The notes under the pieces were generated by a model. It worked only from the letters and a program-made list of their open reading frames with translations. It was not told the origin of the DNA and made no database searches. A stretch of DNA of 64,000 nucleotides from Archaeoglobus profundus DSM 5631 (lineage in GTDB: Archaea > Halobacteriota > Archaeoglobi > Archaeoglobales > Archaeoglobaceae), in NCBI RefSeq assembly GCF_000025285.1, contig NC_013741.1, positions 930,001-994,000 of the forward strand, in the 5' to 3' direction. Positions 38,211 through 46,784 of the stretch are shown piece by piece. Positions within the stretch are counted from its first letter, which is position 1, and each line of letters begins with the position of its first letter. The translations under genes and the position numbers were made by a program.

Positions 38211-39482
38211 ATGGTCAAAGTGTACATAGAAACATACGGATGCACTATGAATCAGTCGGATTCGGATATAATGAGGGGAATACTAGCCAAAAACTTCGAG
38301 TTAGTCGATAGTGCAGATGAGGCTGACGTGGTCGTTATCAACTCGTGTGGTGTTGTAGACTTTACCGAAAGAAAAATTCTCAAGAGAGCCGAGAGTTTGA
38401 AGAGACAGGGTAAGAAGGTTGTGATGGCTGGTTGTCTACCCAGAATAGCCACTAAAAAGTGTTTGGAGGTTTCAGATGCTTTGGTCAGTCCAGATAACGT
38501 TCACGTTATCGATTTGGTTGTGAAGTCAGTATTGAAGGGTGAGAAACCAATACTCATTGACAGAACGGACGTGGACAAGTCGGAAATTAGCTGTGTTAAG
38601 AGGAGGTTGAGAGAAAACGCTATAGCCATAGTCTCGATAGCCGAAGGTTGTACTGGAAGGTGTAGCTTCTGCGCTACGAGGTTTGCGAGGGGTAGATTGA
38701 GAAGCTTTAAGTTTGAGAGCATAGTTGATGAGGTTAGGAAGTGCGTTGAAAACGGTTTCAAGGAGATACAGATAACATCTCAGGATACTGGCGCTTACGG
38801 GTTGGATAAAGGGAGGTACATGCTACCCGACCTGTTGAGAGCTATAAGCGAGATAGAGGGCGATTTCAGGGTTAGGGTAGGAATGATGAATCCAAGACAT
38901 GCGGTTGAGATGCTCGACGACCTTTTAAACGCTTTCGAGAGTGAAAAGATGTACAAGTTTATACACATTCCCGTTCAGAGTGGAGATGAGAACGTTTTGA
39001 GGGATATGAACAGAGATCACAGCGTTGAAGACTTTATAGAGGTTGTAAAAGCTTTCAGAAGGAGGTTTGATGATGTTATGGTTTCGACGGATGTAATAGT
39101 GGGATTTCCAACTGAAACTGAGGAGGCATTCTGGAGAACTTACGAACTGATAAAAAATGTAGAGCCAGATATTGTGAACATAACGAGGTTCTCGAAGAGA
39201 CCTTTCACCCCAGCCTACAAGTTGAAGGAAATTCACGGGTGGATAGTAAAGGAAAGATCGAGAAAGCTTACGGAGTTGGCAAGGAGTATAGGACTTAAGA
39301 GGAACAGAAGGTTTATAGGTAAGCGTTTGAGAGTTCTGATAACCAAGAATGGAAAGAACGGAACGAAGCTTGCGAGAGCCGATTCTTACAGACCAGTTGT
39401 AGTCAGAGAAGGTAACATCGGCGAATTCATCAACGTGAGAATTGTTGACTGTGCATTCAACTATCTTGTAGGCGTAAATTAG
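38211..39482 (+). CDS. MiaB-like tRNA methylthiotransferase
   Basis: About 423 aa radical-SAM enzyme. N-terminal UPF0004 domain with YIETYGCTMNQSD, radical SAM cluster CTGRCSFC, and a C-terminal TRAM domain. It matches the e-MtaB/CDKAL1 branch that makes ms2t6A at position 37 of ANN-decoding tRNAs. KEOPS subunit Pcc1, needed for the t6A precursor, is encoded at 40782. ATG 38211 fits the family start and a TATA-like TTTAAATTTAAA at about 38175. Confidence 0.9.
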   Translation: MVKVYIETYGCTMNQSDSDIMRGILAKNFELVDSADEADVVVINSCGVVDFTERKILKRAESLKRQGKKVVMAGCLPRIATKKCLEVSDALVSPDNVHVIDLVVKSVLKGEKPILIDRTDVDKSEISCVKRRLRENAIAIVSIAEGCTGRCSFCATRFARGRLRSFKFESIVDEVRKCVENGFKEIQITSQDTGAYGLDKGRYMLPDLLRAISEIEGDFRVRVGMMNPRHAVEMLDDLLNAFESEKMYKFIHIPVQSGDENVLRDMNRDHSVEDFIEVVKAFRRRFDDVMVSTDVIVGFPTETEEAFWRTYELIKNVEPDIVNITRFSKRPFTPAYKLKEIHGWIVKERSRKLTELARSIGLKRNRRFIGKRLRVLITKNGKNGTKLARADSYRPVVVREGNIGEFINVRIVDCAFNYLVGVN

Positions 39483-39510
39483 TTATGCAATTGATGACAA
39501 GGGTGGAAGA

Positions 39511-40800
39511 ATGCTGGACATACTGAAAGCTATAGCTAGGGAAGGAATCAAGTTCGTCGAGAAGCACGATTTCGTGAGGATATTTACGCATTACGATCCA
39601 GACGGGATAACGGCTGGAGCTATAATAGCAACCGCCCTTATCAGGCTGGGTAAGGACTTTCAGGTTAGATTTTTGAAGGGTTTGAATGAGGAAGTTGAAT
39701 ACGACAAGGATGATTTAGTCATTCTTTCGGACATGGGTAGTGGTTATCCTGATGTTGTTTCCAAGATTGAGGCCGATACGATAGTAGTTGATCATCACAT
39801 CCCCACTGGCAGGATCGAGAAGGATAATCTGGTTCACATAAATCCGCATCTTGCTGGTTTGGATGGGACTTACGAGCTGTCTGCAAGTGGAACAGCTTAC
39901 GTCTTTGCAAACGTCTTAGGAGATAACAGGGATTTAGCTGGAATAGCCTTGGTAGGTGCAATCGGAGACAAGCAGAAGATGAAGGGAGGAAATGCAGAAA
40001 TCTTGAGAGAAGGAATAGAGAGTGGTTATATAGAGGTTAAGAGTGGATTGAGTTTGCATTCGATGAAGGTTAGAGAAGCTTTGATGTTATCCTTAGAGCC
40101 TTTCTTAGATTTCTACGGCAAGGAGGATGAACTCGAGGATTTCTTGAGAAAAGTAAGGATAGATGGTGATAAAGATTTTGAAGAGCTAAGCGATGAGGAG
40201 ATGTATAGACTTTCGAATGCTGTAGCTTTAAGGTTGCTGAAAATGAATGCATATACCGGTGTCTTTAACGATATAATGAGGGGTAGGATAATTCTAAAGA
40301 GCGAGCTGATAAGAAATGCAGTTACGATGTGCGATGTCATAAACGCCTGTGGAAGGGTTACCGCTTGTAGTCTAGGCTTTGCGCTGTGTTTGAGAGATTC
40401 AAAATATTTGAACAAGGCTTTCGAGATATGGAGAAACTACACGACGGAACTACTGGAAAGAATAAACGCTGTGAGAGATGACGTAAGAGAGGGTTTCTGC
40501 ATAAGGTACGTCATCATGAGCGATGGAAACGCTGCAAGTCCCATAGCAACCATATTCTCGCGATACTTCTATCCAGACAAACCCTTCATAGCTGTGAGTG
40601 TTAAGGGCGAGAGGGCTAAAGTTTCTGCAAGGGGCAACGATTCATTGAAGGTGAACTTGGCTGAAGTCATGCAGAAGGCTGGAGAAAAGGTAGGAGGAAG
40701 GGGTGGAGGGCATAGGGTTGCCGCAGGTGCAATAATTCCGGCTGACAAGGTTGAGGAATTCATAAGCGAGGTTGACAGGCTATGCTGTTCGCAAGGGTAA
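39511..40800 (+). CDS. Archaeal RecJ-like DHH/DHHA1 phosphoesterase
   Basis: 429 aa. DHH motifs THYDPDGITAG, SDMGSG and VVDHHIPTG, and the DHHA1 motif GGRGGGHRVAAGA. Archaeal homologues (GAN/RecJ-like) associate with GINS and the replisome or act as single-strand DNA or RNA exonucleases. Overlaps the Pcc1 gene by 19 nt, in an operon with it and a zinc-ribbon gene. Confidence 0.88.
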   Translation: MLDILKAIAREGIKFVEKHDFVRIFTHYDPDGITAGAIIATALIRLGKDFQVRFLKGLNEEVEYDKDDLVILSDMGSGYPDVVSKIEADTIVVDHHIPTGRIEKDNLVHINPHLAGLDGTYELSASGTAYVFANVLGDNRDLAGIALVGAIGDKQKMKGGNAEILREGIESGYIEVKSGLSLHSMKVREALMLSLEPFLDFYGKEDELEDFLRKVRIDGDKDFEELSDEEMYRLSNAVALRLLKMNAYTGVFNDIMRGRIILKSELIRNAVTMCDVINACGRVTACSLGFALCLRDSKYLNKAFEIWRNYTTELLERINAVRDDVREGFCIRYVIMSDGNAASPIATIFSRYFYPDKPFIAVSVKGERAKVSARGNDSLKVNLAEVMQKAGEKVGGRGGGHRVAAGAIIPADKVEEFISEVDRLCCSQG

Positions 40801-41009
40801 AGATCGAGAGCGATAATGCTGAATTGATTCACTTGTCTTTAAAGCCAGATGATATGAACTGGTGCTACACCTATGCGAAAGATGGAATTTTGTTCATCGA
40901 GGTCAAGACGGAAAAAATGGGTGCAATGATAAACGCCTTGGAAGATTACTTCATAAACCTTAAAGCCCTACAAAGTGTTATAAACGCTTTGAACGAGTTA
41001 AAATTATGA
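40782..41009 (+). CDS. KEOPS complex subunit Pcc1
   Basis: 75 aa, matching Pcc1 in length and in the pattern ARVKIESDNAELIHLSLKPDD and the C-terminal helix LKALQSVINALNELK. Pcc1 dimerises and holds Kae1 for tRNA t6A synthesis. Translationally coupled to genes on both sides. Confidence 0.85.
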   Translation: MLFARVKIESDNAELIHLSLKPDDMNWCYTYAKDGILFIEVKTEKMGAMINALEDYFINLKALQSVINALNELKL

Positions 41010-41248
41010 CGAGAGTTCTGGTTTGTCCGGTGTGCGGTTCAAATGAAATTGAGTTAGATAGTGGAGGATACACGGGAAAGTACATGTGCAAAGAGTGTGG
41101 TTACGTTGGGAGTTTTATCATAGAGATGAGCGAGAGCGAGTACAGAGAGTTAAAAGAGGCTGGAGAGCTCGAGAGATTTATTAATGAAAAAAAGAAGGAA
41201 TTGCCCAAGGAGAAGAAACCCGAGAAGTATCCCTACGAAAACCCATAA
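41006..41248 (+). CDS. Zinc-ribbon small protein
   Basis: 80 aa. Zinc ribbon CPVCGSNEIEL...CKECGYVG (two CxxC knuckles), then a charged helical tail ending PEKYPYENP. Transcription-factor-like or RNA-binding; function unknown. Overlaps Pcc1 by 4 nt. Its stop codon starts the 32-bp palindrome. Confidence 0.8.
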   Translation: MTRVLVCPVCGSNEIELDSGGYTGKYMCKECGYVGSFIIEMSESEYRELKEAGELERFINEKKKELPKEKKPEKYPYENP

Positions 41249-41277
41249 CATTTTTGAGATATATCTCAAAAATGTTA
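41246..41277. promoter_or_regulatory. Perfect 32-bp palindrome before the riboflavin-type gene
   Basis: Half-site TAACATTTTTGAGATA is followed by its exact complement, with no spacer. It ends at the TATA-like GTTAAATAC, about 25 nt before ATG 41302, so a bound dimer would block the promoter. A CTP-dependent riboflavin kinase/regulator (RbkR) controls such genes in many archaea and is the first candidate; a transcription terminator for the upstream operon is the alternative, though it lacks a following T run. Confidence 0.55.
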
Positions 41278-41301
41278 AATACTTAGGATTGATTACACCT
41301 C

Positions 41302-42432
41302 ATGAAAGAAGTGGTTAAGGCAGTCAAGTCTTCTAAGCCAGTTGTAATTTACGATGAAAAGTCTGTTTTGGCTATTCCGGCTGAAGTCGTGAGCGTTGAA
41401 GTCGTGAAGATGATGATGAAGCACTGCGATGAGATTAGAGTTGCCCTGCCTTGGAAGAGGATAGTTGAACTTGGATTGAACAGGTACAAAGTTTTCAACG
41501 GGAACGCAATCCCTTTGGACTTTAAAAGTCTATCAGCTAACGATAGGGCTGAGTTTATGAAGATACTTGCAAGAGGAAAGCTCGATCTAAACGACGTAAT
41601 ATATCCGGGAAGAATTTTCGTTGAAGAAGCTAAGGAAGGAGGAGTTTTAGAGAGACCGAGTTTTGGGGAGGCAAGCTTGGATTTGGCGAGATTATCCGGT
41701 TTTGAACTTGCCGGGGTTTACGCACCTCTTCTAGATGAAGGAAATATCGCAGATAGGGATTTTGGAGTAAAGTTCGCCAAAGAGATGGGATTGAAAGCAG
41801 TTAGTATCAACGAGCTTATAGAGTTTAGGTTGAAGAACGAGAAGCTAGTTGAGAGAGTTGTCAGCGCAACACTTCCGACAAAATTTTACGGAACTTTCAA
41901 GGCTGTTGGCTATAAAACACCTTTAGGTGAAATCGTCGCTTTAGTAAAGGGAAACGTCAGCGAGGGAGATGTTCTCGTCAGAATTCACTCCGAATGCTTG
42001 ACAGGTGATGTTTTTCACTCTCTGAGATGCGACTGTGGAGAGCAACTCGAAAGGGCTTTGAAGAAGATTGACGAGGAGGGTAAGGGGGTTCTAATTTACA
42101 TGAGAGGTCACGAAGGGAGAGGAATTGGTTTAATAAACAAGCTGATGGCTTACAAACTGCAGGAGGAAGGTAAGGACACAGTTGAAGCTAACGTTGAGCT
42201 TGGATTTCCACCAGATTTGAGAAGCTACGGCATTGCCGCACAGATTCTTATGGATTTAGGTGTGAAATCCGTGAGATTGATGACCAACAACCCCAATAAG
42301 ATTGAAGAACTCAAGAAGTATGGATTTAAGGTTGTTAGAGAGCCTATAGTGATCGAGCCAGTTGAAGAGAACAAGAAGTACCTTAAAACAAAGATGGAGA
42401 AGATGGGACACATGATCTGCATAAACGACTGA
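41302..42432 (+). CDS. GTP cyclohydrolase II with degenerate DHBP-synthase-like domain
   Basis: 376 aa. Residues 195-376 are GTP cyclohydrolase II with the zinc motif GDVFHSLRCDCGEQ, the RGHEGRGIG loop and TNNPNKIEEL. Residues 1-190 are placed like the RibB domain of RibBA fusions but lack the recognisable acidic and THTA motifs, so that half may be inactive or altered. Role: first step of riboflavin or deazaflavin synthesis from GTP. Confidence 0.82.
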   Translation: MKEVVKAVKSSKPVVIYDEKSVLAIPAEVVSVEVVKMMMKHCDEIRVALPWKRIVELGLNRYKVFNGNAIPLDFKSLSANDRAEFMKILARGKLDLNDVIYPGRIFVEEAKEGGVLERPSFGEASLDLARLSGFELAGVYAPLLDEGNIADRDFGVKFAKEMGLKAVSINELIEFRLKNEKLVERVVSATLPTKFYGTFKAVGYKTPLGEIVALVKGNVSEGDVLVRIHSECLTGDVFHSLRCDCGEQLERALKKIDEEGKGVLIYMRGHEGRGIGLINKLMAYKLQEEGKDTVEANVELGFPPDLRSYGIAAQILMDLGVKSVRLMTNNPNKIEELKKYGFKVVREPIVIEPVEENKKYLKTKMEKMGHMICIND

Positions 42433-42470
42433 AAAGTTTTTTAATCCTCCACATCCTATTATTCATCGAC

Positions 42471-42543
42471 GGCCCGGATAGCTCAGGGGTAGAGCGCAGG
42501 ACTGTGGATCCTGTCGTCCCGGGTTCGAGTCCCGGTCCGGGCC
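42471..42543 (+). tRNA. tRNA-His (GUG)
   Basis: Acceptor GCCCGGA/TCCGGGC plus the extra 5' G (G-1, 42471) facing discriminator C, the identity feature of tRNA-His. Anticodon stem CAGGA/TCCTG with loop CTGTGGA (GTG at 42504-42506). A tyrosine integrase remnant starts about 70 nt downstream, so this is probably the attachment site of the accessory region that follows. Confidence 0.95.
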
Positions 42544-42614
42544 CTCATAAGAGAGTTCGAGGCACGGGGACAAACTTTAACCCTTTATATACCTCCTTAG
42601 ATAATGTCAGTAAC

Positions 42615-43190
42615 GTGAAAATTGTTGTCGACGTAGAAAAGTGGAGATCAATCGATTACGAAAGAGAATTAGAGAGGGAAATCGAAAGAATCAAAAAGAG
42701 CAAAATTTCAGAAACCAACAAAAAATTCATCTTAAAATACAAGAACCATAGACTCGCAAACGGCGTAAGCGTGGCGAGGGTTTGTAGAGAGGTAAAATCT
42801 CTGAGATTGCTATGTGAAAGATACAACTTGAACTTGGACAATTTAAACGAAGACGTCATCGAAGATCTTTTCGCAGAGCTAGAACTCTCAAAGCAATCTT
42901 TGAACACAATCAACGAATACAAAAAGGCTCTGAAATACTTCCTGAGATTTCGTGGGAATGAGGAATTAGCGAGAAAAATAAAGAGAAGGGAACCCAAGGA
43001 CAACGATCTAACCAGAGACGACCTACTGAGCGTTGATGAAGTCTTAAAACTTGTTAGTGTGACGATGAATGAAAGAGATTCTGCACTTATCATGTGCCAC
43101 TTAGACTTGTGCTGCAGACCTGAAGAAGTCCTAACCTTGACGGTGGGCGATTTTGTGAGGGACGCATGGGGTAGAAACATCAAACTGTAG
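42615..43190 (+). pseudogene. Tyrosine integrase, N-terminal part (interrupted)
   Basis: GTG 42615 (MKIVVDVEKWRSIDYE) to an early stop at 43190. It has the helical core-binding domain and the first part of the catalytic domain with the active-site arginine in LDLCCRPEEVLTLTVGD. The remainder is found in the same orientation from about 44563 after a TnpB-bearing insertion. The two pieces together match archaeal Xer-type integrases with a C-terminal zinc finger. It should be inactive as it stands. Confidence 0.8.
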
Positions 43191-44226
43191 CTTTTTGTAT
43201 TGTAGTGTATCTTTTTATACCTCTCAACGCTATGAGGTAGGCTGATGCAGTATGAACATCAATTCCTTTCGACAACGAAATACCTATAGCATCGATTGAA
43301 GTATAAGCTGGATTCACCTTAACAAGTGTGCCACCAACCTTCTTAACGAGCATGCTTACCTGTTGCTGGTACTTCCGAATACTCCACTTCCTAACATTAC
43401 CCCTTATATTATTTGGTTTAGATAAGTCTTCAATAACGAAGTATTTTACTCCGTGCGAGACAGCGTATTCCACGAGCTTTGAAAGAGCATCCTGTCTAAT
43501 TGCTCTAGACTTATTTTTGTCGTAGTTAATGACTTCGGGGAAGTGGATATTCCTTATATCTCTGATTCTTCCATAAGAATCGACGATAACCATGTTTATC
43601 CTATCAACATTAAAATCAAAACCAGCATAGAACTTATTTTCCGACTCCACTTTAACTCTCTTACCAAAGTACTTTGCATATAAATCGGCTGGAACGTTGA
43701 GATATAGGTAAAGCTTCTTCCTAAATACCGTTTTCCAGTTTTCTCTTTTACCTTTGAGCTTAATCGTTACACCAGCACCATAATTGCAACTATTTAGTTC
43801 TTGGAGCAAGGGTATGTAATTTTTACCGAACCTAACTCTTACCTCAATCCATTCGTGTCTACCGTCAGCATGTGGTATTTTTATTAGTACTTTATCAGTG
43901 CTTACTAATCTGATGTTACGATTTCCCTCCTCACATTTAGCACCAACAGAATATAGTAGCGGTTTTCTGAGTTTTATCTTTGTTTGCTCTTTATACAGCT
44001 TAGCAACTTTAATTGCTGAGCTGGCATACCAAGCATTAGATAAAACTTTAGTTAGTCTTCTCTTGACTTCACTTTCACTAAATTTTCTCCTAAAAAGTAG
44101 GGTATGAGCTAACTCAACGGAATCTCTAAACATTCTCATCAAGGTAAGGAGCTTTGCTAGTGCTACATCATCATTTACAAGGAGTTTACCAACTATTGTT
44201 GCTCTTTCTTCACTTTCTCTAACCAT
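43180..44226 (-). CDS. TnpB-like RuvC protein lacking the zinc finger
   Basis: 348 aa. RuvC triad is visible: Asp in AGFDFNVDRINM, Glu in FVIEDLSKPNN and Asp in GIDVHTASAYLIALRG. Between VNPAYTS and GID, where TnpB normally has a CxxC...CxxC finger, there are only about 12 residues and no cysteine. No TnpA is nearby, so movement would need a transposase in trans. An RHH gene overlaps its start. The C-terminal QKATV and the DNA after it resemble the end of the IS607 TnpB at 47.97 kb. Confidence 0.75.
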   Translation of the reverse strand: MVRESEERATIVGKLLVNDDVALAKLLTLMRMFRDSVELAHTLLFRRKFSESEVKRRLTKVLSNAWYASSAIKVAKLYKEQTKIKLRKPLLYSVGAKCEEGNRNIRLVSTDKVLIKIPHADGRHEWIEVRVRFGKNYIPLLQELNSCNYGAGVTIKLKGKRENWKTVFRKKLYLYLNVPADLYAKYFGKRVKVESENKFYAGFDFNVDRINMVIVDSYGRIRDIRNIHFPEVINYDKNKSRAIRQDALSKLVEYAVSHGVKYFVIEDLSKPNNIRGNVRKWSIRKYQQQVSMLVKKVGGTLVKVNPAYTSIDAIGISLSKGIDVHTASAYLIALRGIKRYTTIQKATV

Positions 44227-44345
44227 AGTCTAATCGCCTCTTCTAATGCCTTCTTTATAGCACCATAATACCCAAACTTCCTAACTGCGTGGACTTCAAA
44301 CTCTCTCCAAAGTTCGTCGGGTATTTCAACAGTCTTCCTGACCAT
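44193..44345 (-). CDS. RHH protein overlapping tnpB-like gene
   Basis: 50 aa. MVRKTVEIPDELWREFEV then a second helix GAIKKALEEAIRLWLEKV is a compact ribbon-helix-helix. Its last 34 nt overlap the start of the TnpB-like gene, so the two are co-translated. An RHH partner suggests transcriptional control of the TnpB-like gene. A related RHH gene lies beside the IS607 element at 49938. Confidence 0.7.
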   Translation of the reverse strand: MVRKTVEIPDELWREFEVHAVRKFGYYGAIKKALEEAIRLWLEKVKKEQQ

Positions 44346-44456
44346 CTCATACACCTATGAGAAGTATGAAAAGTAAGATTTATAAGCCTTTTCCTATAAT
44401 CTACTATTGATGTTGCTGAACCCGATGATTAATGAGGGTGATGAATCTCTGATGAA

Positions 44457-44501
44457 CCCAAGTTCGATGAGGGGAGTTCTGCTCCCGTAGTCGGGCTTGG
44501 G
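44457..44501 (+). ncRNA. Nested hairpin near the end of the tnpB-like insertion
   Basis: CCCAAG (44457-44462) pairs with CTTGGG (44496-44501) and inside it GGGAG pairs with CTCCC (44482-44486) around a TTCTG loop. Five GATGA words surround it. It lies between the RHH gene and the integrase remainder. It may be a transposon-end hairpin or a small RNA; which one cannot be told from sequence. Confidence 0.35.
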
Positions 44502-44562
44502 GGATGTTAGCCGTGATGAACCTAACCGTACCTGATACAGTCTGATATAATTTGATAAATGA

Positions 44563-45249
44563 AGGTACGGTGCGAACGGTATAAGAGTAGAGATAAGGAG
44601 AAGCAAGACATTTCGTAGAAGTCCGCATCTAAGTTTCTCGTTACCCTACGTATCCAGATGGCTCAATGTTCACCCTCTCAAGGATGATCCATCTGCACCT
44701 ATGTGGATCGACCTAAACGCATTCAGGAAAGGTATCGTTAAACCTATAGATAACAATGCCTACCATAGGATCCTCGACAGACTCTTCAAGAGGGCTGGGA
44801 TTAAGAAGAGAAAGAGATTCAGCCCTTACAAGCTGAGGCATACGGGTATAACGCTCTGGGCTGTCCTGCTCACGGAACAACAGCTATCTAAGAGAAGTGG
44901 ACACATCATGGGATCAAGGCACCTAAGGAGATATGCCAAACTGGTGGACTCCGATGCGGATAAGAAAATTCTCAAAGAATTGGGATTAATAAGAGACGAA
45001 GAAGCTGAGCCAGACGTTAAAAGACTCTCACCCGTAAGATGCCAAATATGCGGTGAGTTCAACGAACCCTCCAGAATGAGATGCTGGAAATGCAAAGCGA
45101 TGCTCGATCCCACGAAACTTGTTGAGGAATTTGGTGGAGAGGAGATAATGGATACAATCATCGACGATGAACTTGAGAAAGTCTTGGAGAACAAGATTAG
45201 AGAAATGATCTTGCAGATTCTAAGAGAAGAAGGGGAGATTAGATTTTAA
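44563..45249 (+). pseudogene. Tyrosine integrase, C-terminal part
   Basis: In frame from 44563 with no start of its own. LPYVSRWLNVHPLKDDP, then PYKLRHTGITLWA (the HxLRHT box, with Tyr for the first His), SGHIMGSRHLRRYAKL with the nucleophile Tyr, and a C-terminal zinc finger CQICGEF...CWKCKAM with a long helical tail. It completes the fragment at 42615-43190. Confidence 0.78.
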
Positions 45250-45364
45250 TACTTCTACTTTTTTCTTTTAACTTTCTTACAGCAACCCAAACTTCTTCTT
45301 CGGGTATATTATACTCTTGGGAGATTTGTTTCACTACTCTCTGCATTATCGTGTAAACCTTCAT
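45239..45364 (-). CDS. Small helical protein downstream of wHTH
   Basis: 41 aa, starting in an ATGA overlap with the stop of the winged-helix gene. MKVYTIMQRVVKQISQEYN then IPEEEVWVAVRKLKEKSR. Coupled translation supports a real gene; function unknown. Confidence 0.45.
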   Translation of the reverse strand: MKVYTIMQRVVKQISQEYNIPEEEVWVAVRKLKEKSRSIKI

Positions 45365-45642
45365 TTTACTCTCACCTCCCTAATAATTCCAGCTTGCTTC
45401 AACCTTCCAACGATAATCAGAATTGTCAGGGTGTTCGTGTTCAATTTTTCTGCTATCTCTTTTATGTCACAACTTCTCATCTTGATTATCTCTCGTATAA
45501 CGTTTTCGTTTCTCCTGAACTGCTTGTATACGGCTTCTCCTTTCTTCTTAGTCCTTAACACCACTAGATGTTCCGGTAACCCAACCACATTTTCAACTTC
45601 CTTTACACTCAACTCCCAACATCTCCCACTTGGTGAAGTCAC
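45361..45642 (-). CDS. Winged-helix regulator
   Basis: 93 aa. A MarR/ArsR-like helix-turn-helix is visible in the C-terminal half: NVIREIIKMRSCDIKEIAEKL then NTLTILIIVGRLKQAGII. The N-terminal part has LPEHLVVLRTKKKGEAV. Its upstream region (45660-45720) is AT-rich with repeated ACTCTGCTAA-like words that may be operators. Confidence 0.65.
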   Translation of the reverse strand: MTSPSGRCWELSVKEVENVVGLPEHLVVLRTKKKGEAVYKQFRRNENVIREIIKMRSCDIKEIAEKLNTNTLTILIIVGRLKQAGIIREVRVK

Positions 45643-45816
45643 TAATACTCTAAGTAATCTTATGATAGTACATACTCTGCTAAGTGTTAAATATATTTAA
45701 CTCTGCTAAAGTTAATATATTCAACTTTGCATACTTATTCAAAAGTAAATTACGCACACTTTGTTAGATAATTATAAATAGTGGGGGCAAGTAACGTAGA
45801 GATAGGAGGTGTGGGA

Positions 45817-46140
45817 ATGGAAAGTGAAGACATGAAAGGAAATAGAGAGCGCAGAGGAGAGTTGTTAAGGACATCAATAATGCTGACGCCCGAGCACAGG
45901 AGCAAACTTGCAATACTCATGCAAGTCACTGGAGCGGACATGAGTGAAATCCTAGGTAGTGCAATCGACCTGTACTACTGGTACGTCAAGAAGTACGCTG
46001 AGAAGGAGGGTTTGGAGGATATAGTACAACTATTAGAAGTGGCAGAGAAAGTAAAAAGCTTAGCTAGAAGGAAAATAGATCCAGAGAAAGTAGAAGAATT
46101 CGCCAAGTCTGATATCTTATCCCGAACGAAAAAGAAATAG
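45817..46140 (+). CDS. RHH-type regulator
   Basis: 107 aa from ATG 45817 with an AGGAGGTG site just before. RTSIMLTPEHRSKLAILMQ then GADMSEILGSAIDLYYWYV fits ribbon-helix-helix, followed by a charged helical tail. TATA-like TTATAAATA at about 45773. Accessory-region regulator of unknown target. Confidence 0.65.
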   Translation: MESEDMKGNRERRGELLRTSIMLTPEHRSKLAILMQVTGADMSEILGSAIDLYYWYVKKYAEKEGLEDIVQLLEVAEKVKSLARRKIDPEKVEEFAKSDILSRTKKK

Positions 46141-46195
46141 TTAGGAGACAATCTCAAAAGGCTCTCTTCACTTCTTAACCTCTCTTTGACCTCCT

Positions 46196-46339
46196 CCCCG
46201 CTTTTCACAGTATTTCCGAAAGTTGGCAATTAGGTCAACCTAAATAGGGTTGAGGATTTTTATTTGATTTTGAAATACTCTCTGAATTTTTATCTGGTTG
46301 CCAAATATTCCACTTTCGGAACTACTGTGAAAAGCGGGG
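46196..46339. mobile_element. MITE-like 144-bp inverted-repeat element
   Basis: 28-bp ends (46196-46223 and 46312-46339) are inverted repeats with a single mismatch, starting CCCCGCTTTTCACAGTA. An inner TGGCAA/TTGCCA pair extends the symmetry. The interior is AT-rich and has no gene. Size and ends fit a miniature inverted-repeat transposable element moved by a transposase encoded elsewhere. The 314 nt around it hold nothing else. Confidence 0.65.
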
Positions 46340-46454
46340 CTTTCTTAGCGACGTTTTGTAAAAACAAGAATTTGCTAGACAAAAAAGTAATTATCATAAA
46401 TTTAATTCTTCCAGTTTGCATATCCAATATGTTCCATCCGTCGTCTTGAAGGTT

Positions 46455-46784
46455 CTAATCTTTCACAACAACTTCAAAATCATCTATAACGTCTTTAACG
46501 AACAAAAAGTGCCTGTCCTTTGTAACAACTCTTAAACCGTTGTTTATGGCAATTGCCGAAATTAGCACATCTACAGCTGGTATTGGTTTTCCAATTTTTA
46601 GCAGTTCTGTAGAAATCTTCAAGGCTAAGTTGTAATCAGATTTTGACGGATATAATACTATGAGGTTGAGTTCTAACGCCTTAGGAAACTCTATAAGGTT
46701 AAAAATTGTTGTATATCCTTGAATTTTCTTATTCTTTTTATATGCATCAATTAGTTTGCTTGTATCGTAGAGATTCTTTTCCAT
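46455..46784 (-). CDS. vapC: VapC-type PIN-domain toxin
   Basis: 109 aa PIN domain. Acidic residues appear in NLYDTSKLIDAY, FNLIEF, PAVDVLISAIA and TKDRHF, the usual four-acid RNase site. It should cleave RNA unless held by its antitoxin. It overlaps the upstream antitoxin gene by 34 nt. Confidence 0.82.
   Translation of the reverse strand: MEKNLYDTSKLIDAYKKNKKIQGYTTIFNLIEFPKALELNLIVLYPSKSDYNLALKISTELLKIGKPIPAVDVLISAIAINNGLRVVTKDRHFLFVKDVIDDFEVVVKD

Larger units (their letters stand above)
43185..44570. mobile_element. tnpA-less IS605/IS607-type insertion in integrase
   Basis: About 1.4 kb separating the two halves of the integrase. It holds the RHH and TnpB-like genes on the minus strand. 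Ends are approximate: the left end is set by the loss of integrase coding near 43185, the right by its recovery after three stops at 44533-44562. No target duplication or terminal inverted repeat is evident, as expected for IS605/IS607-type elements. Confidence 0.6.

Noticed and set aside
44401-44520. C/D box guide RNA
   Set aside because: C-like GATGA words are present but D boxes are not at workable spacing and no terminal stem fits.
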